From JBOFMT01 sp051658525 (lineage in GTDB: Bacteria; Bacillota_I; Bacilli_A; Erysipelotrichales; Erysipelotrichaceae), in assembly GCA_051658525.1 (NCBI GenBank), contig JBOFMT010000003.1:1-10988 (forward strand): DNA of 10,988 nt, written 5' to 3'. Position 1 is the stretch's first letter. Each line of letters starts with the position of its first letter. Below, piece after piece: positions 1-7,359 of this stretch. The position numbers were made by a program, and so were the translations under genes. Under the pieces are notes generated by a model. The model did not search any database. It was not told the origin of the DNA and worked only from the letters and a program-made list of their open reading frames with translations.

Positions 1-2338
1 CTTCTACCGCATCTTTTTTCGCTGCCATGCGAGCTGGAATATGCCCACCTAACATCGTAAGAAGTGTCGATACCGTAACAAGAGTCAATGCATGAACTGG
101 TTGTAAGGTTGCTACGTTTTGTAGTTCTGTCATACTGTAAATCACACTATTAATTGGAATTGTTAAGGCATAGGCAATCGTAATCCCCAATACCCCTGAG
201 AAAATTCCTAACAAGAAAGTTTCCGCATCAAATACACGTGAAATATCTTTTTTACGTGCTCCCAATGCTTTTAGAATCCCAATTTCTTTGGTACGTTCCA
301 ATACCGAAATATAGGTAATAATACCAATCATAATCAAACTAACAATCAAAGAAATTGCTGCAAAAGCTACAAGTACGATCGTAATACCATCCATAATACC
401 ACCAGTCATACTAGAAATCGTATCTGCTAAGTCTGTATAGATTACTTTTTCTTCTCTTGGAAGTGATTCATTGTATGCATCTAAGTAAGCTAATAATTCT
501 CCTTTTTCTTCAAAGTTATTTGGATATATCATAACCATCATCGGAGATGCATCTCCACCCAAATATTGTAAGATTCCATCTTTTTGTTCTGTTGTTAATG
601 TGTCAAGTGTCATCACATTCGTATTGCTACCACGTTGTGCTTCTACAATCTTTGATGTATCTGCACGTTCGATTACTAGTTGACTTAGAGCATCACTATA
701 CGCAATACCTGGAGCCAAGATTCCCATCGATACTTCGGCTTTTTCACGTACGACCCCACTAACGCGAAGGGTTACATTATTTTCAGCTTCGTATACTTCA
801 CTCGTATTTGGATTTGGAGCAAAGGTTCCAAAAGGTGTTTCCATATAATAATCATCATTGCCTACAAGTTGAAATTCCATTCCAATAAGATCTGTGAATG
901 CAATTTCATCGATTGCATCCGTATCAAACCCTAGCGCTGCTGCGGTTGTAACTTCAATACGGTTCATGCTATCGACTACAATAACCAAATCCGTTGCAGC
1001 AGATGGATAAGCGCCTTCCATTAAATCATAGTTTTGTTCTACATAACTTGGTTGTGTCGTATCTAAAACCGTTGGGTAACTAGATAACAACATACTGCTT
1101 GAACTTGTCATTGGCATACTACCTGCCGTAACGGTCATCATCCCATTACTTCCAAAGGAAATTGGAACAATACTATCGCCAACTTTGCGCAATACATTCA
1201 TATTCACCAATCGTGAATATCCAATGCTACTGGCAACACTTGGATCCAATTGTTCAATATAATTAATAAAGTCTTCACTGATTTGGTTGTAGTGTACAAA
1301 GCTAGTATCCGCTGGATCATATAACGTAACGCGGTCCGTATCCGCATATTCTTTATCGGCTAAATTACCAAACTGTTCTTGCATATCCGAAAGGGTCGTT
1401 TCATCCACCAACATCGTTTGTTGCGTGATGGTAATCGGAAATTCAGATAATGCCTCTCTTTGAAAGCTATCAATTTGGGTTTGGAATCCTGTCGATAAAC
1501 TCAAAATAACAGCAATTCCAATGATACCAATACTGCTTGCAAATGCCGTTAAGAACGTTCTTCCCTTTTTGGTTTGAATGTTTCTAAAACTCAAGCCAAG
1601 AGCAGTTTGGAATCCCATACTTGTTTTCTTTAAAGAGAAACGGTCTGGTCTTGGTGTCGCTAAATACGGATTGGAATCACTTATGATCAGTCCATCTTGA
1701 AAACGAACAATACGATTACTATAGCGTTCTGCGATTTCCGGGTTATGGGTTACCATAATAACGAGTTTATCCGCAGCAACCTCTTTGATTAGATCCATAA
1801 TCGTTTCACCCGTATGGGTATCAAGTGCTCCTGTTGGTTCATCACATAATAAAATTTCAGGATCATTTGCTAGTGCACGTGCAATCGCAACTCGTTGCAT
1901 TTGTCCACCGGATAACTGATTTGGTTTTTTATGTAAGTGGTCTTGCAACCCAACACGCTCTAGTACTTCTAGAGCTCGTTGTCGTTTTTCTTTTTTACTA
2001 ACTCCACTTAGGGTCATCCCCATTTCGACATTGGCAACAATACTTAAATGTGTAATTAAATTGTAACTTTGGAATACAAACCCGATTGAATTGTTACGAT
2101 AAGCATCCCAATCTTTATCTGTGAAATCCTTGGTTGTTTTTCCTTTTATGACCAATTCTCCTGCATCATAACGATCCAAGCCACCAATTATATTCAAACA
2201 GGTCGTCTTACCAGATCCACTTGACCCTAAAATTGATACAAATTCTTGATCACGAAATGCAACACTGATGCCATCCAACGCTTTGGTTTCCACATCGTGT
2301 ACATGATAGGTTTTCTTTATCTTTTTTAACTCTAACAT
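1..2338 (-). CDS. ABC transporter, fused ATPase-permease (MacB-type), 3' end cut by window edge
   Basis: Translating the minus strand gives an unbroken frame of 779 codons running off the left edge. The N-terminal ABC ATPase shows Walker A GSSGSGKT (residues 38-45), the Q-loop glutamine Q90, signature LSGGQ (142-146), Walker B ILLCDEP (162-168) and H-loop H198. A permease follows: a membrane helix near 258-284, a large extracytoplasmic domain of about 350 residues, then three helices near 646-672, 708-732 and 745-764. This is the four-helix MacB/FtsX topology, here with the ATPase at the N terminus. The visible end reads ARMAAKKDAVE, matching the usual permease C terminus (PARKAAKLDPVEALR), so only a few residues are probably missing. 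An upstream in-frame ATG at 2344 sits 1 nt from the GAGG ribosome binding site, whereas the ATG at 2338 is 7 nt away and is preferred. It diverges from a two-component system, suggesting regulated export or extraction of an envelope compound such as a peptide or lipid. The substrate is unknown. Confidence 0.93.
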   Translation of the reverse strand, partial: MLELKKIKKTYHVHDVETKALDGISVAFRDQEFVSILGSSGSGKTTCLNIIGGLDRYDAGELVIKGKTTKDFTDKDWDAYRNNSIGFVFQSYNLITHLSIVANVEMGMTLSGVSKKEKRQRALEVLERVGLQDHLHKKPNQLSGGQMQRVAIARALANDPEILLCDEPTGALDTHTGETIMDLIKEVAADKLVIMVTHNPEIAERYSNRIVRFQDGLIISDSNPYLATPRPDRFSLKKTSMGFQTALGLSFRNIQTKKGRTFLTAFASSIGIIGIAVILSLSTGFQTQIDSFQREALSEFPITITQQTMLVDETTLSDMQEQFGNLADKEYADTDRVTLYDPADTSFVHYNQISEDFINYIEQLDPSVASSIGYSRLVNMNVLRKVGDSIVPISFGSNGMMTVTAGSMPMTSSSSMLLSSYPTVLDTTQPSYVEQNYDLMEGAYPSAATDLVIVVDSMNRIEVTTAAALGFDTDAIDEIAFTDLIGMEFQLVGNDDYYMETPFGTFAPNPNTSEVYEAENNVTLRVSGVVREKAEVSMGILAPGIAYSDALSQLVIERADTSKIVEAQRGSNTNVMTLDTLTTEQKDGILQYLGGDASPMMVMIYPNNFEEKGELLAYLDAYNESLPREEKVIYTDLADTISSMTGGIMDGITIVLVAFAAISLIVSLIMIGIITYISVLERTKEIGILKALGARKKDISRVFDAETFLLGIFSGVLGITIAYALTIPINSVIYSMTELQNVATLQPVHALTLVTVSTLLTMLGGHIPARMAAKKDAVE

Positions 2339-2355
2339 TTCCATACCTCACTTTT

Positions 2356-2412
2356 TCTACTTCATGTTGTTTAGTCTACTTCATCTATATGAATTGAATA
2401 TGAATAATTGAA
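2356..2412. repeat. Direct repeats between ABC transporter and two-component operon (possible regulator sites)
   Basis: Two kinds of direct repeat lie in the 138-bp divergent intergenic region. TCTACTTCAT occurs at 2356-2365 and again at 2375-2384, a 19-bp period. TATGAAT occurs at 2388-2394 and 2399-2405, an 11-bp period, each copy followed by a TGAA (2395-2398 and 2409-2412). OmpR-family regulators commonly bind tandem direct repeats about one helical turn apart, so the 11-bp pair fits best. That these are operators is inference; the repeats themselves are visible. Confidence 0.4.
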
Positions 2413-2446
2413 ATGTTTTTTTAATTCGCAAGCAACAAACAAAATA

Positions 2447-2455
2447 TGCTATGAT
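2447..2455 (+). promoter_or_regulatory. Extended -10 promoter of the two-component operon
   Basis: TG at 2447-2448, one base, then TATGAT at 2450-2455 forms an extended -10 element (TGnTATGAT). No good -35 lies 17 nt upstream, as expected for this promoter class. Transcription would start near 2462, giving a very short leader that still contains the GTGAGGT ribosome binding site at 2464-2470. This is a prediction from sequence only. Confidence 0.5.
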
Positions 2456-2476
2456 AAAAAGCAGTGAGGTACGCAT

Positions 2477-3148
2477 ATGTTTCAAATATTAATTGCAGAA
2501 GACGATCATCATATTAGAACCTTGATGATCGAAGTTTTACAACAAGCAGGCTATGAACCACTAGCTGCACGCGATGGCGAACAAGCAATGGCACTGCTTG
2601 ACTCACATCATATCGATTTGTTAATTTGTGATTTGATGATGCCACAAATGGATGGTTTTACATTAGTAGAACAGATTCGTTCCATCAATCAAACACTACC
2701 AATTTTAGTGGTATCAGCAAAAGATCAATTCCAGGATAAACAACGCTTATTTTCATTGGGGGCTGATGATTATATGGTCAAACCCATTGAAGTTCAAGAG
2801 ATGTTATTGCGCGTTGTAGCCTTGTTGCGACGAGCGAAAATCAATAGCGAACATAAAATAAATGTCGGTGATTTTATCTTAAATTATGATACGTTAACCA
2901 TTCAAAACAAAGAAGAAATTCTTACGTTACCAAAGAAGGAGTTCTATTTGTTATATAAACTATTATCATATCCCAATATCATCTTTACAAGAAACCAACT
3001 CATGGATGAACTTTGGGGTATGGACAGCGATGCGGATTATCGCACCGTTGATGTTCATATCAAACGCTTACGTGAACGCTTTAAAGACCATCATGATTTT
3101 CAGATTATTACCATTCGTGGCTTGGGATATAAAGCGGTGAAACAATGA
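2477..3148 (+). CDS. OmpR/PhoB-family response regulator
   Basis: This 223-residue protein has a receiver domain followed by a winged-helix DNA-binding domain, the normal length for the family. In the receiver, the acidic pair is D9/D10, the phosphoacceptor is D52 in LLICDLMMP, the switch serine is S80 in VVSAKD and the conserved lysine is K102 in DDYMVKP. The C-terminal domain (about 130-223) shows the recognition-helix region RTVDVHIKRLRER (189-201) and ends in RGLGYK, as in PhoB-type regulators. The ATG is 6 nt after the ribosome binding site GTGAGGT. The stop overlaps the kinase start as ATGA, so the pair is one translationally coupled operon. The divergent ABC transporter is the obvious candidate target, with autoregulation also likely. 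The stimulus cannot be read from the sequence. Confidence 0.96.
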   Translation: MFQILIAEDDHHIRTLMIEVLQQAGYEPLAARDGEQAMALLDSHHIDLLICDLMMPQMDGFTLVEQIRSINQTLPILVVSAKDQFQDKQRLFSLGADDYMVKPIEVQEMLLRVVALLRRAKINSEHKINVGDFILNYDTLTIQNKEEILTLPKKEFYLLYKLLSYPNIIFTRNQLMDELWGMDSDADYRTVDVHIKRLRERFKDHHDFQIITIRGLGYKAVKQ

Positions 3149-4224
3149 AAAAGTCAAAAATCGTTATGCATTCTCTACAATTAAAGTTTATCGCTTTCTT
3201 CTTTTTCGTTGTTGCCTCATCCAGTATTTTAGCCTTCATTGTAACCCTATGGCTCCTACCTATCGATCTTACTGTGTTACAAAACATCAATGAAATTTTA
3301 CTCTCTCAAACCAAGGGTACCTTCCACCTGTACAATGCCTTAAGTATGTTGTTTGCCGTACTCATTGCTACGGTTTTTGTCACCATTGTAGCTAGAAGAA
3401 TTTTACGTCCAATTCGCACGCTCAACGCTGCCACAAAAAAAGTTTCACAAGGAGACTTTTCTGTGGTTATCCCATGCGATGAACGCTTTGAAGACGAATT
3501 GACACTACTGACCCACAACTTCAATCAGATGGCACAAGAGTTAAATAAAACAAATGGATTACATCAAGATTTTATCCAGAATGTTTCCCATGAATTTAAG
3601 ACTCCAATCGCAAGTATCCATGGTTTTGCTAATCTCTTACAACAAACACCACTAACTCCACAACAACAAGAATATGCAGATATCATTCAAAAAGAAGCAA
3701 AACGACTTTCTCAATTAGCAAGTAATGTTTTACTCTTATCCAAACTAGAAAACCAAGTGATTGTACCGGATTGTACGTGGTTTTCCTTGGATGAACAATT
3801 ACGGCATGTCCTCGTGCTACTACAACAACAATGGGAAGCAAAATCACTTGAAATCGACCTTCAAATAGATGAAATCAAGATCTTTGCTAACCAAGAATTG
3901 TTGTTTCAAGTTTGGTTAAATCTACTAGACAATGCCATTAAATATTCCAATCCAAATAGCACCATTCGCATTGTCTCTTTTGTTCGCAAAAACAATGCCG
4001 TCGTTGCGATTCAAGATTTTGGTATTGGGATGAGTGAGGAAACCCAGGCTCACATGTTTGAACAGTTCTACCAAGCAGACCCTTCCAGAAGTCACGCAGG
4101 AAATGGACTCGGCCTACCCTTAGTAAGAAGAATTATCGAATTATCAAAAGGAGCTTTTGAGGTTAATAGCATCTTAGGTGTCGGTACCACCATTACACTC
4201 AGTTTACCAATTCAACCGCAATAA
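3145..4224 (+). CDS. Membrane sensor histidine kinase with HAMP domain
   Basis: This 359-residue kinase is the partner of the preceding regulator. Helix 1 spans about residues 13-38, a short extracytoplasmic loop about 39-64, helix 2 about 65-87, and a HAMP linker follows to about 140. The dimerisation/phosphoacceptor helix carries VSHEFKTPIAS with H149. The ATPase domain has the N-box LLDNAIKYSN (N263), the G1 box DFGIGM (291-296), the F-box MFEQFYQAD and the G2 box GNGLGL (319-324), so all catalytic motifs are present. The loop of about 25 residues is too small for a folded sensor domain. Sensing therefore probably happens in the membrane or through a partner protein, perhaps the divergent ABC permease, as in Bce-type systems; unlike BceS-type kinases this one keeps a HAMP domain. 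It starts inside the regulator stop codon (ATGA). Confidence 0.96.
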   Translation: MKKSKIVMHSLQLKFIAFFFFVVASSSILAFIVTLWLLPIDLTVLQNINEILLSQTKGTFHLYNALSMLFAVLIATVFVTIVARRILRPIRTLNAATKKVSQGDFSVVIPCDERFEDELTLLTHNFNQMAQELNKTNGLHQDFIQNVSHEFKTPIASIHGFANLLQQTPLTPQQQEYADIIQKEAKRLSQLASNVLLLSKLENQVIVPDCTWFSLDEQLRHVLVLLQQQWEAKSLEIDLQIDEIKIFANQELLFQVWLNLLDNAIKYSNPNSTIRIVSFVRKNNAVVAIQDFGIGMSEETQAHMFEQFYQADPSRSHAGNGLGLPLVRRIIELSKGAFEVNSILGVGTTITLSLPIQPQ

Positions 4225-4288
4225 TCCATCTTGTTTTAGGTTGTTCAAATGGTGTTGTATTTATTGAATCATAGAAGCAAACCGCTGT

Positions 4289-4328
4289 ACAAATGCTAAC
4301 ATGGTTCTATACTAGAGACAAATGCTAA
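4289..4328. repeat. 11-bp direct repeat ACAAATGCTAA flanking a candidate promoter
   Basis: ACAAATGCTAA occurs at 4289-4299 and again at 4318-4328, a 29-bp period. The copies bracket TATACT at 4308-4313, a plausible -10 box for the small downstream gene, with CTGTAC at 4285-4290 as a weak -35 17 nt upstream. Identical 11-mers this close are unlikely by chance and could be a regulator site or a short duplication. Confidence 0.4.
4308..4313 (+). promoter_or_regulatory. Candidate -10 box for the small SHOCT gene
   Basis: TATACT lies about 40 bp upstream of the preferred ATG at 4352, with a weak -35 (CTGTAC, 4285-4290) at 17-nt spacing. The 127-bp gap after the kinase gene shows no clear terminator, so read-through from the two-component operon is also possible. 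Confidence 0.35.
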
Positions 4329-4351
4329 TAAGCAGGCTCGAGGTGAATATT

Positions 4352-4594
4352 ATGATGTACTGGAATACTTACACGCCTCATATGATGGGTGGCTGGATGG
4401 TGTTTGGTTGGTTGTTGTTTGTCGCTTTGATTATTCTACTCGTTGTGGCAATTGTTCTATTATTACAACACAAACAGACTCCAAATCGGATTTCTTCAAC
4501 TTCATTGGATGCTTTAAAATTACGGTATGCCAAAGGTGAAATTGACGAAGAAGAATACCTTAGAAAAAAACACATCTTAGAGGATGGAATGTAA
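4352..4594 (+). CDS. Small membrane protein with C-terminal SHOCT domain
   Basis: The protein has 80 residues. A Met- and aromatic-rich start (MMYWN, then HMMGGW at 10-15) leads into one hydrophobic helix at about 17-38. A polar linker follows, then a SHOCT motif at about 51-77 (LDALKLRYAKGEIDEEEYLRKKHIL), a short domain common at the C termini of small membrane proteins and thought to mediate oligomerisation. The frame is open from an ATG at 4322, but that start has no ribosome binding site; the ATG at 4352 lies 6 nt after GAGGTG (4340-4345). The short cytoplasmic tail and single helix suggest an accessory envelope or stress protein, possibly linked to the neighbouring two-component system. 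Its function is not known. The stop codon is part of the downstream terminator stem. Confidence 0.85.
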   Translation: MMYWNTYTPHMMGGWMVFGWLLFVALIILLVVAIVLLLQHKQTPNRISSTSLDALKLRYAKGEIDEEEYLRKKHILEDGM

Positions 4595-4621
4595 AAAATC
4601 TACCAAGCGGTAGATTTTTTT
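4593..4621. terminator. Bidirectional intrinsic terminator between convergent genes
   Basis: A perfect 12-bp inverted repeat (AAAAAATCTACC at 4593-4604, loop AAGC, GGTAGATTTTTT at 4609-4620) gives a hairpin with a T run on both strands. The stop codons of the small membrane gene (4592-4594) and the convergent HTH-ACT gene (4620-4622) both touch the stem, so it can serve both operons. Confidence 0.88.
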
Positions 4622-5051
4622 ATTCCATTGCTAATAAGGATACCTTATGTACCCCATCGATTGCTCTTAGTTGTTCTAGGATTGAATCAATATTGGCTAA
4701 TGATACATCCATAACCACATGGACACTTGCAATGTTATTAATCGGCAAACTTTGATTGATGGTTAAGATATTCGCATCAAATTGTGACAGCGTTGCTAAC
4801 ACGCTTGATAACATCCCTTTTTCATCTCGTAAGACAACCGAGATATTTGCTTTACGTTGTGTTTTTTGTTCTTGAAAGCGATGTACCACATCTTTATATT
4901 TATAGTAGCTACTACGAGAAATCCCTACTTGTTCACAAGCTTCACTCACCTGTGATACCACACCTTCTTGCAATAGTTCCTTTGCTTCTAATACTTTTTC
5001 CACTGCCTCAGGAAGCATATCCTGTGGCACAATAAAATACTTACTGTACAT
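4620..5051 (-). CDS. thrR: HTH-ACT domain protein, PheB/ThrR type (probable threonine-responsive repressor)
   Basis: The 143-residue protein starts MYSKYFIVPQDMLPEAVEKV, close to the start of the PheB/UPF0735 ACT family. A helix-turn-helix-like segment (about 34-53, containing VGISRSSYYKYKD) precedes an ACT ligand-binding domain (about 66-143). The ATG at 5051 lies inside the last codons of thrB, overlapping by 11 nt, and AGGAG (5065-5061) is 9 nt upstream. A longer in-frame start at 5144 would only add residues that are thrB sequence in another frame. ACT domains usually bind amino acids. From memory, Bacillus subtilis ThrR, which represses hom-thrCB and the aspartokinase gene thrD, belongs to this family and was formerly called PheB. 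Being the last gene of the thrCB operon supports the same role here. Family membership is confident; the regulatory role is inferred. Confidence 0.82.
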   Translation of the reverse strand: MYSKYFIVPQDMLPEAVEKVLEAKELLQEGVVSQVSEACEQVGISRSSYYKYKDVVHRFQEQKTQRKANISVVLRDEKGMLSSVLATLSQFDANILTINQSLPINNIASVHVVMDVSLANIDSILEQLRAIDGVHKVSLLAME

Positions 5052-5907
5052 CAATTTCAACTCCTTTATCTGCAATAGCAATCGGTTCAAACGCCCAATC
5101 GGGAAACTGTGTTGGATCCATTGCTGTTTCTTTTCCATCTCCAATACACATCATCGTTGGACCTGCACCACTCAAATATACTCCATAATAGCCATGTTGC
5201 AAAGCAGCTGCTTTGAGCGCTTGAAATCCAGGTATTAGAGGAACCCGATACGGTTCATGTAAACGATCATCGAGGGCCAAGGCAATCCAATCGTTTTGAT
5301 TATGTTGTATTCCTGATAATAATAAAGGGATGCGACTTAGATTATGAACCATTGTTGGATAGTCACATGTTTTTGGTAGTAGTGCTCTTGCTTGTTCTGT
5401 TTTTGATTGTATCTTTGGAATACACAGCGTAAATACTAGTGCTGGATGATAAGGTAAAGCTTGCACCAAAACACCGTCTTTGTGAGACACCGCATTGGTA
5501 AACCCACCAAATATAGCTGCTGCTAGATTATCTGGATGCGCTTCGATCTCAAGACACAGAGTTAATAATTCAGTCAAATCAACATTTTGATTTCTTTGCC
5601 ATAAGGCAATTGCTACTCCTGCAACAACACAAGTTGCACTTGAGCCTAACCCTCTAGCCATTGGTATTTCACTCGCAACGTCCAGCCGAGCAAGCGCAAA
5701 GTCTAGTCCCAATTGTTTTCTTGCATGGTCATAACTTGTCACACATAAATGTTCCATCGCGCTTCCTTGCCAATCGTTACCTGTAACCGCTAATAAACTA
5801 GGCCCATAGCTAACATGAAAGGTATTATACTTTTCAAGTGCTAGTCCTAAACTATCAAATCCTACACCAAGGTTGGCACTTGTTGCTGGTACACGGATGG
5901 TTATCAT
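5041..5907 (-). CDS. thrB: Homoserine kinase
   Basis: This 288-residue GHMP-family kinase phosphorylates homoserine with ATP to O-phosphohomoserine, the penultimate step of threonine synthesis in the cytoplasm. The N-terminal motif VPATSANLGVGFDSLGLAL (6-24) and the glycine-rich ATP loop PMARGLGSSAT (82-92) are intact. The C-terminal GHMP motif SGAGPTMMC (246-254) is also present. The length is slightly below the usual roughly 300 residues but nothing appears missing. The start ATG (5907-5905) overlaps the thrC stop as ATGA, so translation is probably coupled to thrC, whose product uses the phosphohomoserine made here. The 3' end overlaps the start of the HTH-ACT gene by 11 nt. Confidence 0.97.
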   Translation of the reverse strand: MITIRVPATSANLGVGFDSLGLALEKYNTFHVSYGPSLLAVTGNDWQGSAMEHLCVTSYDHARKQLGLDFALARLDVASEIPMARGLGSSATCVVAGVAIALWQRNQNVDLTELLTLCLEIEAHPDNLAAAIFGGFTNAVSHKDGVLVQALPYHPALVFTLCIPKIQSKTEQARALLPKTCDYPTMVHNLSRIPLLLSGIQHNQNDWIALALDDRLHEPYRVPLIPGFQALKAAALQHGYYGVYLSGAGPTMMCIGDGKETAMDPTQFPDWAFEPIAIADKGVEIDVQ

Positions 5908-7316
5908 AACAAGTTCTCCAATCGTTGTAAATAGCGTTCGCGATCCATCGTATCAAAAAAGCGTTGGGTTTTATTTTTTTGTTCCCACAACCTTGCTGGA
6001 ATCTCTAGTTTCGTACGATTATGAATTTGTAGTAGTTGCTCCCAAACATCGTCTTTAGGTTCTATCTCTAGTGCAGTTAGTACTGTTTGACTAAATTTAT
6101 ATGGCGAAGCAGTCGCACAAATCATGCGCTGTGTTCCTGGAATTTTATCGTTGACTGCAAGTGCAACGGCAGTATGTGGATCAACGAGAACCTGATATTT
6201 TTGATAGGTATTGGCAATGGTAGCTAGTACCTCTTGCTCACTAGCACTTTGTGCATCAACGAGTGCTTGCAAGCGTTCTAAAAGTTGCTTGGATACCGTG
6301 AAGTGCCCTGTTTCTGCCAAGGCGCGCATATATCCTGAGATTTCTTTTACATTACGTCCACTCACTTCATAAAGGAATCGCTCGATATTACTTGAGATCA
6401 AGATATCCATACTTGGAGCATTGCTGACTACAAAGGGTCTTCTAATATCGTAAGTTCCTGTAGCAAAGAAATCACTCAACACACGATTACAATTGCTTGC
6501 ACAAATAAATTTACGAATCGGCAACCCCATAGTTTTGGCATAATACCCTGCCATCAGATTTCCAAAGTTTCCACTTGGGACAACTACTTCAATTTCATCA
6601 TGAAGCACGATATGTCCTTGCGCTACCATTTGCAAATAGCCATGTACGTAATACACAATTTGCGGTAATAACCTTCCAATATTAATTGAGTTTGCACTAC
6701 TAAGTGGTAACTGTGGCAACGTATGAAGCGCTTCTTTTACAATTGCTTGGCAATCGTCAAACGTTCCTTCTACTCCATACACTTGCACATTATTTCCACT
6801 TTGAGACAACATCATCACTTCCTGCATTTGCGATACATTGCCTTTGGGATACAACACATCCAAACTAATATTGTTAACATCAGCAAACCCCTCAAGCGCT
6901 GCTTTTCCGGTATCTCCACTCGTTGCACAAATCACATGCAGTGGTTGTGACTCTAAATAAACACTGCATAGGCGTGGTAAGAGTTGCAAAGCCACATCTT
7001 TGAATGCTAAGGTTGGACCGTGAAATAACTCTAGTATTGCCGCATCACCACACGTTGTAAGTGGTACACAGTCCGGATGGTCAAAGCTCGCATAAGCTTG
7101 AGCGATCAAGGTCGCAAGTTGATTGGGTTCTAGTTCATCAAAAAAATAACCCATAAGTTTGCAACATAGTTCTTGATACGTTAAGCCAACCAAGCTGTCT
7201 AGCTCAAAGCTTGGAATCGATTTTGGTACATATAAACCGGAATCTTTAGCCAATCCATGGCGTAAAGCTTCTTTCATTGTTACTTCTAGTTCGCTTCTTG
7301 TTGATTGTACGATCAT
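5904..7316 (-). CDS. thrC: Threonine synthase
   Basis: The protein is a PLP-dependent lyase that converts O-phosphohomoserine to threonine and phosphate. With the preferred start it has 470 residues. The N-terminal segment STRSELEVTMKEALRHGL followed by SGLYVP is typical of the family. The PLP-binding lysine lies in HGPTLAFKD (K106 from this start), and ATSGDTGKAAL and VPSGNFGNLMAGYYA supply phosphate and cofactor contacts. The length fits the longer fungal/E. coli-type threonine synthases rather than the roughly 350-residue B. subtilis type. In-frame ATGs also occur at 7349 and 7322; the one at 7322 is 1 nt from GAGG, whereas 7316 is 7 nt away and gives the usual family start. It is the first gene of the thrC-thrB-HTH/ACT operon, divergent from hom. 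Confidence 0.96.
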   Translation of the reverse strand: MIVQSTRSELEVTMKEALRHGLAKDSGLYVPKSIPSFELDSLVGLTYQELCCKLMGYFFDELEPNQLATLIAQAYASFDHPDCVPLTTCGDAAILELFHGPTLAFKDVALQLLPRLCSVYLESQPLHVICATSGDTGKAALEGFADVNNISLDVLYPKGNVSQMQEVMMLSQSGNNVQVYGVEGTFDDCQAIVKEALHTLPQLPLSSANSINIGRLLPQIVYYVHGYLQMVAQGHIVLHDEIEVVVPSGNFGNLMAGYYAKTMGLPIRKFICASNCNRVLSDFFATGTYDIRRPFVVSNAPSMDILISSNIERFLYEVSGRNVKEISGYMRALAETGHFTVSKQLLERLQALVDAQSASEQEVLATIANTYQKYQVLVDPHTAVALAVNDKIPGTQRMICATASPYKFSQTVLTALEIEPKDDVWEQLLQIHNRTKLEIPARLWEQKNKTQRFFDTMDRERYLQRLENLL

Positions 7317-7329
7317 CTGCATACCTCTC

Positions 7330-7358
7330 TTGCATTGTTCTTGTAACAATGATACAAT
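7330..7358 (+). promoter_or_regulatory. Promoter of the hom operon
   Basis: TTGCAT at 7330-7335 and TACAAT at 7353-7358 are separated by 17 nt, and TG at 7350-7351 makes the -10 an extended type. Transcription would begin near 7365, leaving a leader of about 50 nt before hom. The -10 overlaps the -10 of the divergent thrC promoter on the other strand. Prediction from sequence only. Confidence 0.6.
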
Positions 7359-7359
7359 G
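7333..7359. promoter_or_regulatory. Operator-like inverted repeat in the thrC/hom promoter region
   Basis: CATTGTT (7333-7339) and AACAATG (7345-7351) form a perfect 7-bp inverted repeat with a 5-bp spacer. A further ACAATG half-site lies at 7354-7359, its centre 21 bp from that of the first CATTGT. The sites fill the hom promoter spacer and -10 and cover the thrC -10 and predicted start point, where a bound repressor would block both promoters. The HTH-ACT protein encoded at the end of the thrCB operon is the natural candidate. Binding is inferred. Confidence 0.5.

Noticed and set aside
547..762. Plus-strand open frame opposite the ABC permease
   Set aside because: It has no ribosome binding site, its composition is that of an antisense frame, and it lies wholly within a well-supported gene.
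4322..4351. Start of the SHOCT protein at 4322
   Set aside because: No ribosome binding site precedes it and it lies in a repeat; the ATG at 4352 follows GAGGTG at good spacing.
5052..5144. Longer form of the HTH-ACT protein starting at 5144
   Set aside because: The added residues are the thrB 3' end read in another frame; the ATG at 5051 has AGGAG 9 nt upstream and matches the family start.
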